From Danio rerio (lineage: Eukaryota > Chordata > Actinopteri > Cypriniformes > Danionidae), in NCBI RefSeq assembly GCF_049306965.1, contig NC_133187.1:34017501-34081500 (forward strand): a stretch of DNA of 64,000 bases, given 5' to 3'. Positions 48,714 to 62,130 of this stretch are shown here, piece after piece (position 1 is the stretch's first letter; the number at the start of each line of letters is the position of its first letter). Under the pieces are notes generated by a model. It searched no databases, was not told where the DNA came from, and worked only from the letters and a program-made list of their open reading frames with translations. The position numbers and the translations under genes are program-made.

Positions 48714-49019
48714 TTAGTCAATATTAACAAAAATTAGATAATGGATAACAAATAGTTCCCTATTCATTTATGTTAACTATGCATGAACTAACGTTAACTG
48801 ATGAATCTTATTGTGAAGTGCTTATTGTGAAGTCAAATTCTAGATGTTGTTCTCAAAAGTACCAGCAGAGAGCAGTGTCTATTCAGTAATCCACGATTAT
48901 GACTAAGATGTTGTGAAAGCTCCGTCAGGGGTAAATGTTATGAAATATTCTTATTTCTACAAATTTTCATCATCACTGTCGTCATAATGTTATCATCAAC
49001 AACAAACGTATCATTACTG

Positions 49020-49215
49020 GGTATGGATATGGATACACCTTAATTAGCTTATTGGGAATTTTAAAAGAAAAAACACGGTGTGCTTGCTTTTAAACGTAAC
49101 TTTATTCTTTCGTGAGTTATTTACAAGCCCCCTGTGCCACAAACAGGACGTTAATGTCACCAACCATTCCCATTTTATTAAGGTGCATCCATATAAATGG
49201 CCCACCCTGTATGCA
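49020..49215. mobile_element. Short DNA element with GGCCCACCCTGTA terminus
   Basis: The right end reads AAGGTGCATCCATATAAATG then GCCCACCCTGTA, and the left has the inverse start, GGATACACCTTAATTAGC. These are the ends of a fish transposon family whose termini begin TACAGGGTGGGCC. The interior retains text of that family (GTAACTTTATTCTTTCGTGA). Only about 200 bp remain. Confidence 0.65.
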
Positions 49216-49505
49216 TAATGTATACATGTATTTAATAACAATAACTATATATTGAATAAATGCATGAATCTTAACAATAAAGAAAAAATATATTGTCCTT
49301 TTTTACAATGTTTTAAAATATTTAATAATACGAAATATTATATACTAATAAAACTCCACTAATACTACTACAAATAATATTTATTAACCTTACACAAGTG
49401 TTAGTAATACAGTAAACTGTTTTATTTGTTAGTTAATAATGATGATGAGGTACACCAAAAATCTCTGTTGTGTGTCAATGTAATATTTTATAAAATACAC
49501 ATATT

Positions 49506-49842
49506 TGGCAGTACGGTGGCTTAGTGGTTAGCACTGTCACCTCAACGCAAGAAGGTCGTGTGGGTAGCACAAACGCCTCACACCAAAGAAAATCGCTGGT
49601 TCGACCCTCGTTTGGACCAGGTGGCGTTTTTGTGTGGAATTTGCATGTTCTGCCTGTGTTGGCATGGGTTTCCTCCGGGTGCTTCGGTTTCCCCCACAGT
49701 CCAAAGACATGTGGTATAGGTGAATTGAATAAGTTAAATTGACCATAGTGTATGAGTGCGTGTTTGAATGAATATGTATGGGTGTTTTTCAGTACTGGGC
49801 TGAGGCTGGAAGAGCATCTGCTGTATAAAACATATGGGGGAA
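49506..49842 (+). repeat. DANA SINE with altered head
   Basis: GGCAGTACGGTGGCTTAGTG and GTTAGCACTGTCACCTCAAC open the tRNA-like head, and TCGCTGGTTCGACCC gives the B box. About 34 extra bases (TGTGGGTAGCACAAACGCCT onward) lie between them and resemble a duplicate of the AGCAC...CCTCA segment. The body continues normally (GGGTTTCCTCCGGGTGCTTC, CAGTCCAAAGACATG) and is cut off at AAAACATATGGGG. Confidence 0.9.
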
Positions 49843-49872
49843 TACGGGGGAATACAAATGGGGGAAAGTCCA

Positions 49873-50297
49873 TAGTGTTTTTGAACCATACTATAGTAAA
49901 AAAGTGTATTAGGGGTTATCATCCCACATGAAAAAATACTATAGTAATTTATAGCCCAAACTACAGTGTTTTTGAACCATAGTGTAGTAAAGATGTACAG
50001 TTGAAGTCAGAATTATTAGCCCCACTGAATTATTTGCCCCCATGTTTATTTTTTTCTCAATTTCTGTTTAACAGCACATTTCAAAACTTATTAGTTTTAA
50101 TAACTCATTTCTAATTACTGGTTTATTTTATCTTTGCCATGATGACAGTAAATAATATTTGACTAGATATTTTTCAAGACACTTTTATACAGCTTAAAGT
50201 GACATTTAAAGGCTTAACTAGGTTAGTTAGGTTAACTAGGCAGGTTAGGGTAATTATGCAAGTTATTGTATAATGATGGTTTGTTCTGTAGACTATC
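49873..50297. repeat. Duplicated block, copy 1 (satellite unit plus DNA element)
   Basis: This stretch is nearly identical to 54476-54901. Both carry the satellite unit ending in CATAGTGTAGTAAAGATG, the element start TACAGTTGAAGTCAGAATTA and the private variant CCCCACTGAATTATTTGCC. The copies are about 4.6 kb apart. Confidence 0.85.
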
Positions 50298-50436
50298 GAA
50301 AAATTGCTTAAAGGGGCTAATCATTTTTACCTTAAAATGGTTTTTAAAAAAATGAAAAAACTGCTTTTATTCTAGCAAAAATAAAACAAATAAGACTTTT
50401 TCCAGAAGAAAATTATTATCAGACATAAATACATGT
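49996..50436. mobile_element. DNA transposon (CAGTTGAA...TTATTAGCCCC family), right end lost
   Basis: Left end TACAGTTGAAGTCAGAATTA; the interior has GTTAGGTTAACTAGGCAGGT and GGTTTGTTCTGTAGACTATC. The text stops after TTATTATCAGACATAAATAC without the usual right terminus. Confidence 0.85.
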
Positions 50437-50542
50437 ATAATAATTAAGTCGATCCCTTTTTAAAAATGAATATTTTTATTTTCTCAGTGAATATAGGCAA
50501 TGTATTTTGATGCATTTAAACAAAACAGATGTATTAAACAGA

Positions 50543-51766
<1,224 letters not shown>

Positions 51767-52406
51767 ATTTATTAAAATAATATTTTAGTCCCCAAACATG
51801 TTCAGTAATTCAAAGCTTTAAATACAAGTGATGCTATTAAATTCAAGCAAAATATTGCAAAATAAACGACAACCTACAGAATTTCTGTCCTAAAATTTGT
51901 TTTTGCTTCTCTTGATTTTTCCTCTTTTGTAAATTTGTATTTAATTTTTTTCTATAACATACAAATTTGGTGTACTAGTTATTGGGCCGTTATCGTAAGT
52001 TTTTTTGTTGTTTATACAATATTATATTATGATTATTATGTGTAATCATGTCAACTGAATCAACTAGTAAATAATCGATTTCTAATTTCTCAAAAGAGCA
52101 TTATAAATTTAAATGATAAAGTCCTGATGTATTACTCTTATACCTTAAATATATAATTAATAAAATTCTTATTTATCAAAAAGTACAAAATACTGATGTT
52201 AAATGTTTATATAATTTAATTGACCAATGTATTTTTTCAGAGTTTCTCTAACATGTGTGTTTGTGTAAATATAATAAAATCACGATACTATCTAAAATGA
52301 CAACTCAGAATGAAATGATTGAAAGCCATAAACAGAATTAACATCATAAATATAGACCACAAAAACGAAGCATCTCTTCAACATACATGCAAGCATTCAA
52401 CATCAT

Positions 52407-52410
<4 letters not shown>

Positions 52411-52454
<44 letters not shown>
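52411..52454. repeat. (CT)n microsatellite
   Basis: A 44-bp CT run, followed about 60 bases later by a second imperfect CT/GTCTCT stretch (52515-52550). It gives spurious Ser-Leu and Arg-Glu frames. Confidence 0.97.
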
Positions 52455-52459
<5 letters not shown>

Positions 52460-52849
52460 GTAAAATGATTTTGTTTTACTCTACACAGCCTCTGACGTAT
52501 ACAAACACACACAATCTCTGTCTCTCTCTCTGTCTCTCTCTGTCTCTCACACACAAACACACTTTTATATAGTTTGTATGAGGACTCTCCATAGGCGTAA
52601 AGTACTTTATAAAGTAAAAATTCCTATTACATGACTTTACCCTTCTCTACCTAAACCCAACCCTCAAAGGAAACATGTTGCAAATTTTAAATGTCAAAAA
52701 AACTTAGGTATGATTTTTAAGCATGTTGAATTACGAGGAGACAAACCATCTTAATAGAGTACAACTCATGTCATATTCCCATAACCATGTCATTATACAA
52801 TTTTGTCTCCTCATAAACCACATAAACAAGAACACACACACAAACACGC

Positions 52850-53165
52850 ACGCAAGACTTCCTGTGGGATTATGGGGCATTTATCAAATAGACGAGGAGT
52901 TATATAAAGCCATTTGTAAATGCAGAGGGAGCAGATTGGGATGTAACATTAATCCGGGTCTGCATGCAGGCTGACAGAGAACAGGAATTACAGACCTTCA
53001 CACTGGTCACATCCTCCATCCCATCCCCTTGCCTGGCCTTTAAAACCCTCGGCCACCAGCTCAAAACTGACCCTGATCAATCAATGAAGAGCCCGCATCA
53101 CTATTAGACACATGACCATGATGTGGAGACATGCTTCATACTGACGTTCTGTTCAGAGTCATGCA
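52850..53165. other. Unique, GC-richer island downstream of hlf
   Basis: About 315 bases without repeat character (CCATTTGTAAATGCAGAGGG, CCGGGTCTGCATGCAGGCTG, CTTTAAAACCCTCGGCCACC) in an otherwise AT-rich, repeat-dense stretch. No splice sites or frame are seen. It may be a conserved non-coding element; this is inference from composition alone. Confidence 0.35.
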
Positions 53166-54475
53166 AATGATGAAATATTTTCTCATATTCTGTATGTTTT
53201 TATAATTATTATTAATAATATTAATAATTCGAATTATTAATCATATATAAGTTTTGCCATTTCACATGAAAAAAATACTATGGCAATTTATAATAAAATC
53301 TATAGTGTTCAACCATAAGGAATTGTATATTTCTATACTTACCATCCCACATGAAAAGAATACTATAGTAATTTGTAGTAAAATCTAATGATTTTTAATC
53401 CCTACTATAGTAAAGACTTATACTGCTGCCTTATTATGCCACATGAAAAAAATACTATTGTAATTTATATTAAAACTATAGTATTTTGAACCATACAATT
53501 GTTATGATGTATATAATTAGGTCTTACCATCTTACATGAAAAAATACCATAGTAATTTATAGTAAAGCTATAGTATTTTTGAACCGTATGACATACATTA
53601 AGTCTTACCATCCCACATGAAAAAAATACTATAGTATGTTATAGTAAAATATAGTGTTTTTGAACAATACTATAGTAAAGATGTAGTATTTAGGTCTTAC
53701 CATATCACATAAAAAAATATTATAGTAATTTATAAGAAACCTATAGTGTTTTTGAACCATACTATAGTAAATATTTATATTATTTAATTTTTAACATCCC
53801 ACATGAAAAAATACTGTGTAAATTTATGGTAAAAGTATATAGTTTTTAATCATAGTATTGTAAAAAATTATTTAGGTCTACCATCCTACATGGAAAAATA
53901 CTGTAGTAAATTGTAGTAAAAACTATAGTGTTTTTGAACAATTTTATAAAGACTTTTTAAATATTTTAGTCTTACCATCCCACATGAAAAACAATCCTAA
54001 ATTAATTTATAGCAAAACGATAGTGTTTTTGAACCATACTATAGTAAAAACATATATTACAGTAAGTGTTATCATTTCATGTGAAAAGCAAAAATATAGT
54101 AATTTATAGTACAAACTACAGTGTACCAAACTTTAGTAAAAATGTATATTAAGTGTTATCAGCCCACATGAAAAAAATACTATAGTAATTTATAGCAAAA
54201 ACTATAGTGTTTTTGAACCATAGTGTAATAAAGATGTATAACTTAACATAACTATAACATAACATAATGTATAACTTTTTATATTTTTTAACATACAACT
54301 TCTCCTTTTACCTCAGTAAAGCTCAAAGTGTCTTCTTTCCAATGACATATGATTTGTGTAGCTTACTGTAGTGTGGAACTGTTACTATTTAAAGTTAGGT
54401 AGGTGTAAATCCCCAAAATTGACGTCTCACCATCTCACATGAAAAACAATACTATAGCAATTTATAGCAAAATCC

Positions 54476-54901
54476 ATTGTGTTTTTGAATCATGCTATAG
54501 TAAAAAAAGTATATTAGGTGTTATCATCCCACATGAAAAAATACTATAGTAATTTATAGCCCAAACTACAGTGTTTTTGAACCATAGTGTAGTAAAGATG
54601 TACAGTTGAAGTCAGAATTATTAGCCCCACTGAATTATTTGCCCCCATGTTTATTTTTTTCTCAATTTCTGTTTAACAGCACATTTCAAAACTTATTAGT
54701 TTTAATAACTCATTTCTAATTACTGGTTTATTTTATCTTTGCCATGATGACAGTAAATTGACTAGATATTTTTCAAGACACTTCTATACAGCTTAACGTG
54801 ACATTTAAAGGCTTAACTAGGTTAATAAGGTTAACTAGACGGGTTAGGGTAATTATGCAAGCTATTGTATAACGATGGTTTGTTCTGTAGACTATCGAAA
54901 A
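54476..54901. repeat. Duplicated block, copy 2
   Basis: Partner of 49873-50297, sharing the same satellite unit variant, the same junction into the transposon and the same private changes within it. Copy 2 lacks about 10 bases (AATATTTGAC region) present in copy 1. Confidence 0.85.
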
Positions 54902-54990
54902 TAAATTTAGGAAAATATTTGGGGAAAATGTAAAAAAGAGGGGAAAAAAATTCAAAGGGGGGCTAATAATTCTATAGCTTCAACTGTTTA
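54601..54990. mobile_element. DNA transposon (CAGTTGAA...TTATTAGCCCC family) inside the tandem array
   Basis: Left end TACAGTTGAAGTCAGAATTA, right end GGGGGGCTAATAATTCTATA then GCTTCAACTGT. It is shorter than the copy at 22108-22660 because the right half is internally deleted. Satellite units continue on both sides. Confidence 0.88.
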
Positions 54991-55920
54991 TTAGGTCTCA
55001 TCATCCCACATGAAAAACAATACTATAGTAATTTATAGCAAAATCTATATATAATGTTGTTGACTAATACTATAGTAAAGACCAATTCATGTCTTGCTAT
55101 CCCACATAAAAAAATACTATAGTAATTGATAGTAAAAGCTAGTGTTTTTTAAACCATACTATAGTAAAGACCTATGTTATAAGTCTTACTATCTCACATG
55201 AAAAAAAAAATACTATACTAATTTATATTAAAAACGATAGTGTTTTTGAACCATATTATAGTATAGACTTATAATGTTTTAGACTGACCATTCCACAGGA
55301 AAATAAAAAAAACACTATAGTAATTTATGACAATAACTGTAGTGTTTTTGAACCATACTAGTAAACACATATTTTAAGTCTCACCATACCACATAAAAAA
55401 TAATGTAGTAATTATAGTAATATAGTGTTTTGGAACCATTCTATAGTAAAGTGTGTTATATATTATAGGATTTACAACTCTTTGTTAATGAATGCTACAA
55501 AATACTGTATTATTAACAACTGATAAACTGTAATGTATACTGTAGTGAACTTTAGTTACTATCTTACATGCAAAATGCTGTGGTCATTTATAGTAAATAC
55601 TGGTTTATTCGAATCATACTACAGTAGAGTGTATTTAACTGTATAGTATTTACATCTCTTTGTTAATGGATGGTATAAAATACTGTACTATCAACAACTG
55701 ATTAACTAAATAAATACTGAAGTATACTGTGATGTAGAAGAAATATAGATTTAGACAACAGTATTGGGTATTACATTTAAATTTTGAGTATTACATTGTC
55801 CTCATGTTTCCATAGCAACTATAGAATTACCACAAGAAATTAATTCGCGTAATTTACTATAGTATAGGTCAAAGCACTATAGTATTTGTTTACTGTGTAA
55901 AAGATAATATAGTTTTTGTC

Positions 55921-55929
<9 letters not shown>

Positions 55930-56015
<86 letters not shown>

Positions 56016-56018
56016 TTT
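55930..56018. repeat. (AT)n followed by poly-T
   Basis: About 69 bp of AT alternation and then about 20 T. Confidence 0.97.
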
Positions 56019-56569
56019 ATTAAATCTAATTGAGCTGTTTACATTACACTGAATAAACTCATTAACTTCCACGAAATATTTTGAAACAATTTATTTAGTT
56101 ACTGTTCCGGATACTATTCTAAGACATTTATTCATTTTGCTTAATAATAACTTGTGGACAAGTGATCTACACAGTTGCAATAGCAGGTCGTGTGACTAAG
56201 TTAAAACAGCTTAACTTGTTTTAATAAGTTGAATTAACATTAAAACATATGTTGTCTTAACTTATTCAATATATTATTTTTTACACTGATGTTGGGACAA
56301 GTAATGGATAGATAGACAGATTGAAATGCATAAGTCTGAAGTTAAAATGTGCCTTTATTCACCAATGTGCTGTAAACCGAACTCATTTGTTCAATTAGTA
56401 ATCAAAATAAGTAATTTGTATATAAATAACAATATAAAATTATATAGTAATTATATTAACATCAAAATTTGTATTCTGTTAATATTATTATTTTTAAAAA
56501 GCTTTTTACTTTTATAAAATAACAGATATAGAATAACACAGATTTAAAAAAATAATAGTGCTACAACAC

Positions 56570-56735
56570 TGTAAAAAATCCTGCTTGCCTTAAATTTTGA
56601 AGCTGAATCAAATTAACTTTATGAGTCGATTGAACTTATAATATGTTAAACTGACTTGAATAACTTATAAAACTAAATTAGAACATAAAAACATGTTGTC
56701 ATGACTAATTGATATAATTGTTATACAGTGTACTT
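56570..56735. mobile_element. MITE (ACACTGTAAAAAA ends), second copy
   Basis: Left end CACTGTAAAAAATCCTGCTT, right end ATTGTTATACAGTGTA. It shares most internal text with 42262-42475. Confidence 0.75.
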
Positions 56736-56760
56736 CAATAGTAACAATGTTATATAATAA

Positions 56761-56761
56761 T

Positions 56762-56799
<38 letters not shown>

Positions 56800-56960
56800 T
56801 GTTGTTTTGTTTATTATTATTTCACTTATCAAATGGTTTTATAGTGATGCAGTAATTACAACATTGCTAATAATTGTAATAGTTATCCTCATTATTATTA
56901 TTATTATTATTATTAATAATAATATTGTAGTAGTAGTAGTAGTAGTAGTAGTAGTAATGG
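56761..56960. repeat. Trinucleotide-rich region
   Basis: (ATA)n at 56761-56800, (ATT)n near 56893-56915 and (GTA)n at 56925-56956. Low complexity; it gives a spurious poly-Ile/Val frame. Confidence 0.9.
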
Positions 56961-57357
56961 TAGTTTTTATATTATTATTTATATTATATAGCCTATAAAA
57001 TGGCTATAATAATAATTAATAAATAAGTATAGTTGTAATTATTGCCATTACTATATTTTATAAATACATTTTAAGTAGTTTGTGAGGGTACACTTATAGC
57101 CTACTTTTAAAATATATATATTTTGAATGCAAAATACGGTTTAAAAAAACATGCCAAATACAAAAATGCACTCCACAGTCATTTTTTTATCAATTAAAAT
57201 GTCATGGATAGAGAAAAAGATCCAATATAGTTTTAACAATGAGGCAACTTTTTTTTCTTCAAATAATTGTACATGTATCTTTTATAATATACCTATATAT
57301 TTACACAGTTACAAACACACACACTTTTGAGTTTTACAACAGACACATTCAAAACAA

Positions 57358-57560
57358 GTAACTTTGTTTTATGCACTACATTTTTTGCCTGAATCCGCAG
57401 AATCACACGTGGTTTGCAATGCAGATATCATTGTGAGTGTACACGTGTCCAGACATTAGCCTCTATCCAGTGTCCAGAGGATAAAACAACTCCATTTCCA
57501 TGATGAAATGGTCCACAATAAACTAATGAATGGCGGCGGATGCTCTGAAACAGAAGATAA
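57358..57560 (-). other. Unique island with minus-strand acceptor (possible 3' exon)
   Basis: On the minus strand, CTCTTATCTTCTGTTTCAG is a strong splice acceptor and is followed by AGCATCCGCCGCCATTCATT and about 200 bases of unique, GC-richer text that includes two ACGTG motifs (CACACGTGG, TACACGTGTCC on the plus strand). All minus-strand frames hit stops within about 40 codons, so it would be a non-coding 3' exon (for example of smim36) or a conserved regulatory element. Which one is unresolved. Confidence 0.3.
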
Positions 57561-58334
57561 GAGCACATTAGTCTGCGTTATTGACTGCGCCTCCACTGGT
57601 TAAAAGAGTAAATGAATGTCAGAGACTTGTTATGTAATTCTGATGGCAATAGTGCTTCATGGAGAACCACTGGATAGAAAAACGTATATGTGGAGGTTAA
57701 AGAAAGGTCATTTGAGGAGCATTTGATCTGGTAGAAAAAAATAAAAAAAGGATTTTTTTCCTGGATTTTATATGTGTTTTCAAAAGGATATGGAAATTTA
57801 TTTTAATTATAGAAGTTTTATAATAGACTTAATAGAGGAAGTACTTTTATTTTTATTGTTATGTTAGCAAAAATTGTTATGTGCAAATGAATTGGTAATT
57901 TAATGTATGAGTGTTGGTTATTTTAATGGTTGTTTAATAATAGATAATGGTTATTTTTTTTATTTATTATCAATTTATAAAAATTTATTATCACATAAAC
58001 AGCTTAGAATGTTCAAGATATGTATTATAAGCACATAAAAGTTCGTAAACAAAGTACATAAGTCAAAAAAATTCTTAATTAACTTTTTTTTAAAGTTTTA
58101 AATGATTATTAACTATTTGTGTTAGTATTGGTAAATATTTATTGTGAATGATATGATGAACCAATAAATTTATGTTTTTTATTAATGAAAATTAATGATA
58201 AATATTAGTTACGTTTATACTTTTCTGCTATTAATCTTATGTGCAAATTGTACAATTGTTTATTTTGTCTAAATTATTAAATGGGTCATATGTTTTAACT
58301 TTATTTTCATGAATAAATAAATGAATAAAAATAA

Positions 58335-58387
<53 letters not shown>

Positions 58388-59944
58388 TTCATTTATTGTT
58401 TTCAAACATAAACTTTTAATTTAAATGGTTATTAAGTATCAGTGTCAGTATTAGTAAATATTATTTAATGTCAATGAGATAATCAACTACAGAATGGATG
58501 TTTTTTAAATTAATGAACAATAATGATAAAAAATAATAATATTTACTTTCTGTTTAATAATCATATTTGCAAATTGTACAGATGATAATTTTGGCAAAAT
58601 TATTATTACCCATTTTCATATATTTTAACTTTTCATAAATAAATAAATAAATGAATGAATGAATGAATGAATGAGTGATTGGATGAATGAATAAAAAAAG
58701 AAAGAATAAAAAAAGGAATAAAGGAGTGAAAGAATTAATAAATAATTAATAAATAAATAAACTGTAAATTGTAGTTTAAACTTTGTTTTTGTTTAATGGA
58801 TTTATTTTTAAAATATATCAAACAAACATCTCAGATAATATAACTTTATTTTTAATAATCAATAAAGCAATCAATCAATCAATAAATGAATGAATGAATG
58901 AATAAATAAATACAAATCTGTCATCATATTATACATATAGGTAATGGTGTGTATGTATTTATGTATGTATATTTGTGTCTAAGTATTTTTGCATTCATTC
59001 ATTCATTCATAAATAAATCACATCAGTTTATTTTGCTTTGCCACTTAAAAAAAATCTGTCTGAGCTGTGATTTGTTTGCCCTTATAATTGATGTGTTTGT
59101 GTAATTTGTTACACAAAATAGTAAATAATGTGAGTTTGGTACATTTTAATACAGTTTAGATAGTCCTGATTGTAGAATCACACCATGAACTAAAGCTGAA
59201 GCAGCCAAAGAAGAACAGATGCAAGTTGCATCCATGACAAAATCGTCCTTATTTTTGATTTTCACTATTTAAGTATCTTCAGCTCAACTGTAGACAATAT
59301 CATATTTAGATAAGCATCTTATCTGGATAAAAAAAACACTGAAGTGCACAAAACAATACATTAGCTCCAGCCATTTTTGTTTGTATGTTGACTCGAATGA
59401 TGATGATGGTGATGATGATGATGATGATGATGATGATGCAGATGATGACGCAATAGTACAGACACTTGATGTTGCTGAAGTTAATCCCTGTACCGCCAAA
59501 TGCCTTCTTCCTGTTAATGGACATAAATTCTGAAGAATTCATCATGCTCTTTTTTTCCCAGACACTGGGAAAAGAAATTTGTCTGCACAAATACTCAGAG
59601 TGTTTTAAATCCTTATTAATGAAATGCATAAAAGCATCTGGTGTCTCTGAAACATTTTAAATCTGTTATTCAAGAACTGAAGGATTAATGAATGAGTTGT
59701 AAATGCTGTGCGTTGCACATTGATTTTAACTTTATTTGATTTTGATTTTGCCTGCCTGCTTTGCTGAAAACATTGGTGTATGTGTAAAAATGATTTAGAT
59801 CCAGTATTTGCTGCTGATTTTCACAAATAGTAGAAAAAAATAAATAAACAACACTCTGAATAAGTTTTTAAAAAGCTGAAATGTTTTATATTTGTTTTAT
59901 TACAATTACTTTACAGTGCAGGACATTATCTGAGGTTATCTGGT

Positions 59945-60017
<73 letters not shown>

Positions 60018-60481
60018 TGCAACCAGGTAACTACATTTAAATATTTAGAAGTAAAGGCTAAAAGGTCACAGTTGGCTTTATTTATAATTTCCCTCTTTTT
60101 TAAAAATTTGTGAATAAATAAAAATGTTTTTAAAGTGCAATTTTTACAGTTTTACATGTTTTTATAAAAAGAATATATGGTTAATAAAAAATGATAATAT
60201 TAATAAGCAATGTTGACGAGGGTGATGATAATGATGATGATCATGATGATGATGGTAAGTTCCAGTTCTTAATTTTCTTGTAAATATGAATTTTTAACAT
60301 AAAGAATACTTTAAAGCACTCATTAATTTCTATTAATTAATTTTAATAATAAGTTAATAAAATTTTAGATTAATCTAAATGATATATTAACAAATATTTT
60401 AGAGTGAATTTGATAACGATTTATTAATGAACATTAAAAACAACTATTATTATTATTGCTATATTATTATTAGGCTATATC

Positions 60482-60512
<31 letters not shown>

Positions 60513-60756
60513 GCAACATAGTGTCTCGTTATTAATAGTGTGGAAATTGTACATTGTACTGCTTCAGTTGAATGGTAGACACAACAATTTAGCCCAAAGT
60601 ATTAAATGGGTCAAATGTTGAGGGTCAGGGTTTGTGTAGCCTATCTTACCTGTTTTAGCTCCAATTAGATTCAAATTTCAGCTTCATCAACTTGTAGAAA
60701 CCTGAATAAGTGTCTAAAAGTTAAAAGTCTTTCATCAGTATGTGTGTGTGTGTTTG
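57561..60756. other. AT-rich, simple-sequence-rich flank of smim36
   Basis: Contains (AT)n at 58342-58384, (AATG)n near 58640-58690, (GAT)n at 59396-59440, (AAT)n at 59947-60015 and another trinucleotide run near 60485-60512. The part nearest 60756 is the smim36 3' UTR; an AATAAA on the minus strand lies near 60085. No exon was recognised. Confidence 0.5.
59947..60015. repeat. (AAT)n microsatellite, about 69 bp
   Basis: A near-perfect AAT run of about 23 units. Confidence 0.97.
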
Positions 60757-61611
<855 letters not shown>

Positions 61612-61725
61612 TGCAGCTGGAAGGGCATCCGCTGTGTAAAACATATGCAGGATAAGTTGGCGGTTCATTCCGCTGTGGCAACCCCAGATTGATAAACGAC
61701 TTGGCCAAAAATAAAATAAATGAGT
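61612..61725 (+). repeat. DANA SINE fragment
   Basis: GGTTGCAGCTGGAAGGGCAT, CCGCTGTGTAAAACATATGC and GTTGGCGGTTCATTCCGCTG, then a diverged tail (GACTTGGCCAAAAATAAAAT) and an (AAT)n run. Confidence 0.88.
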
Positions 61726-61726
61726 G

Positions 61727-61762
<36 letters not shown>

Positions 61763-61783
61763 AAATAAAAATCACCATTACTG

Positions 61784-62029
61784 TTCAATAAAGATACACA
61801 AACTGTCCCTAGGGTGGTACATTTTCAAAAGGTACACATTTGTACTTTAAAGGGTCCATATTGGTTCCTCAAAATTATATATTAGTACCTAAAAATTTTA
61901 AGAGAAACACTTTTGTACTTTTTAGGTACTATGTTCACCTATATTAATATGGACCTTTTATGTACCAATTTGTACCTTTTGAAAAGGTACCACCAGTGAC
62001 AGCTCATGTACCTTTATTTCCGAGAGTGT
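61784..62029. mobile_element. GGTAC-rich MITE, copy 2
   Basis: Left AATAAAGATACACAAACTGT, right GACAGCTCATGTACCTTTAT then TTC. It shares the internal GGTACATTTTCAAAAGGTAC type motifs with 8252-8519. It lies between two DANA fragments. Confidence 0.75.
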
Positions 62030-62034
62030 GGAAA

Positions 62035-62130
62035 GGGTGTAAAACATGCTGGATAAGTTGGCGGTTGATTCCGCTGTGGTGACCACTGATGAATAAAGGG
62101 ACCAAGCCGAAGGAAAATTAATTACTTTTC
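62035..62130 (+). repeat. DANA SINE tail fragment
   Basis: GGTGTAAAACATGCTGGATA, AGTTGGCGGTTGATTCCGCT and GGGACCAAGCCGAAGGAAAA form the DANA 3' end. It is separated from the fragment at 61612 by the GGTAC MITE, but the texts overlap, so it is probably a second SINE copy. Confidence 0.88.

Larger units (their letters stand above)
47400..48990. repeat. Degenerate TTAAC-rich repeat region
   Basis: Phrases such as AATGCATTCATTAACATGAA, GTTAACTAATGCATCGACTA and CTAACGTTAACTGATG recur in both orientations across this stretch, as in an abundant zebrafish MITE also present near 30930-31080. A DANA head lies inside (47983-48056). An (AT)n palindrome interrupts it at 48479-48711. Confidence 0.5.
53235..55660. 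repeat. Diverged tandem array, about 90-bp unit, with TACTATAGTA palindrome
   Basis: A unit of roughly 85-95 bp recurs about 19 times. It runs CCATCCCACATGAAAAAAAT, ACTATAGTAATTTATAGTAA, CTATAGTGTTTTTGAACCAT and ACTATAGTAAAG, then about 20 variable bases. Copies begin near 53257, 53348, 53440, 53533, 53613, 53706, 53799, 53887, 53977, 54077, 54163, 54434, 54529, 55008, 55101, 55193, 55288, 55388 and 55565. The array is interrupted by unrelated DNA (about 54240-54420) and by a DNA transposon (54601-54990). Each unit contains palindromic CTATAG cores that could fold back. No coding frame runs through it. Confidence 0.9.

Noticed and set aside
49475-49922. Overlapping open frames at 49.5-49.9 kb
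   Set aside because: They are translations of a DANA SINE. The same happens at 32.6-32.9 kb and 34.6-34.9 kb.
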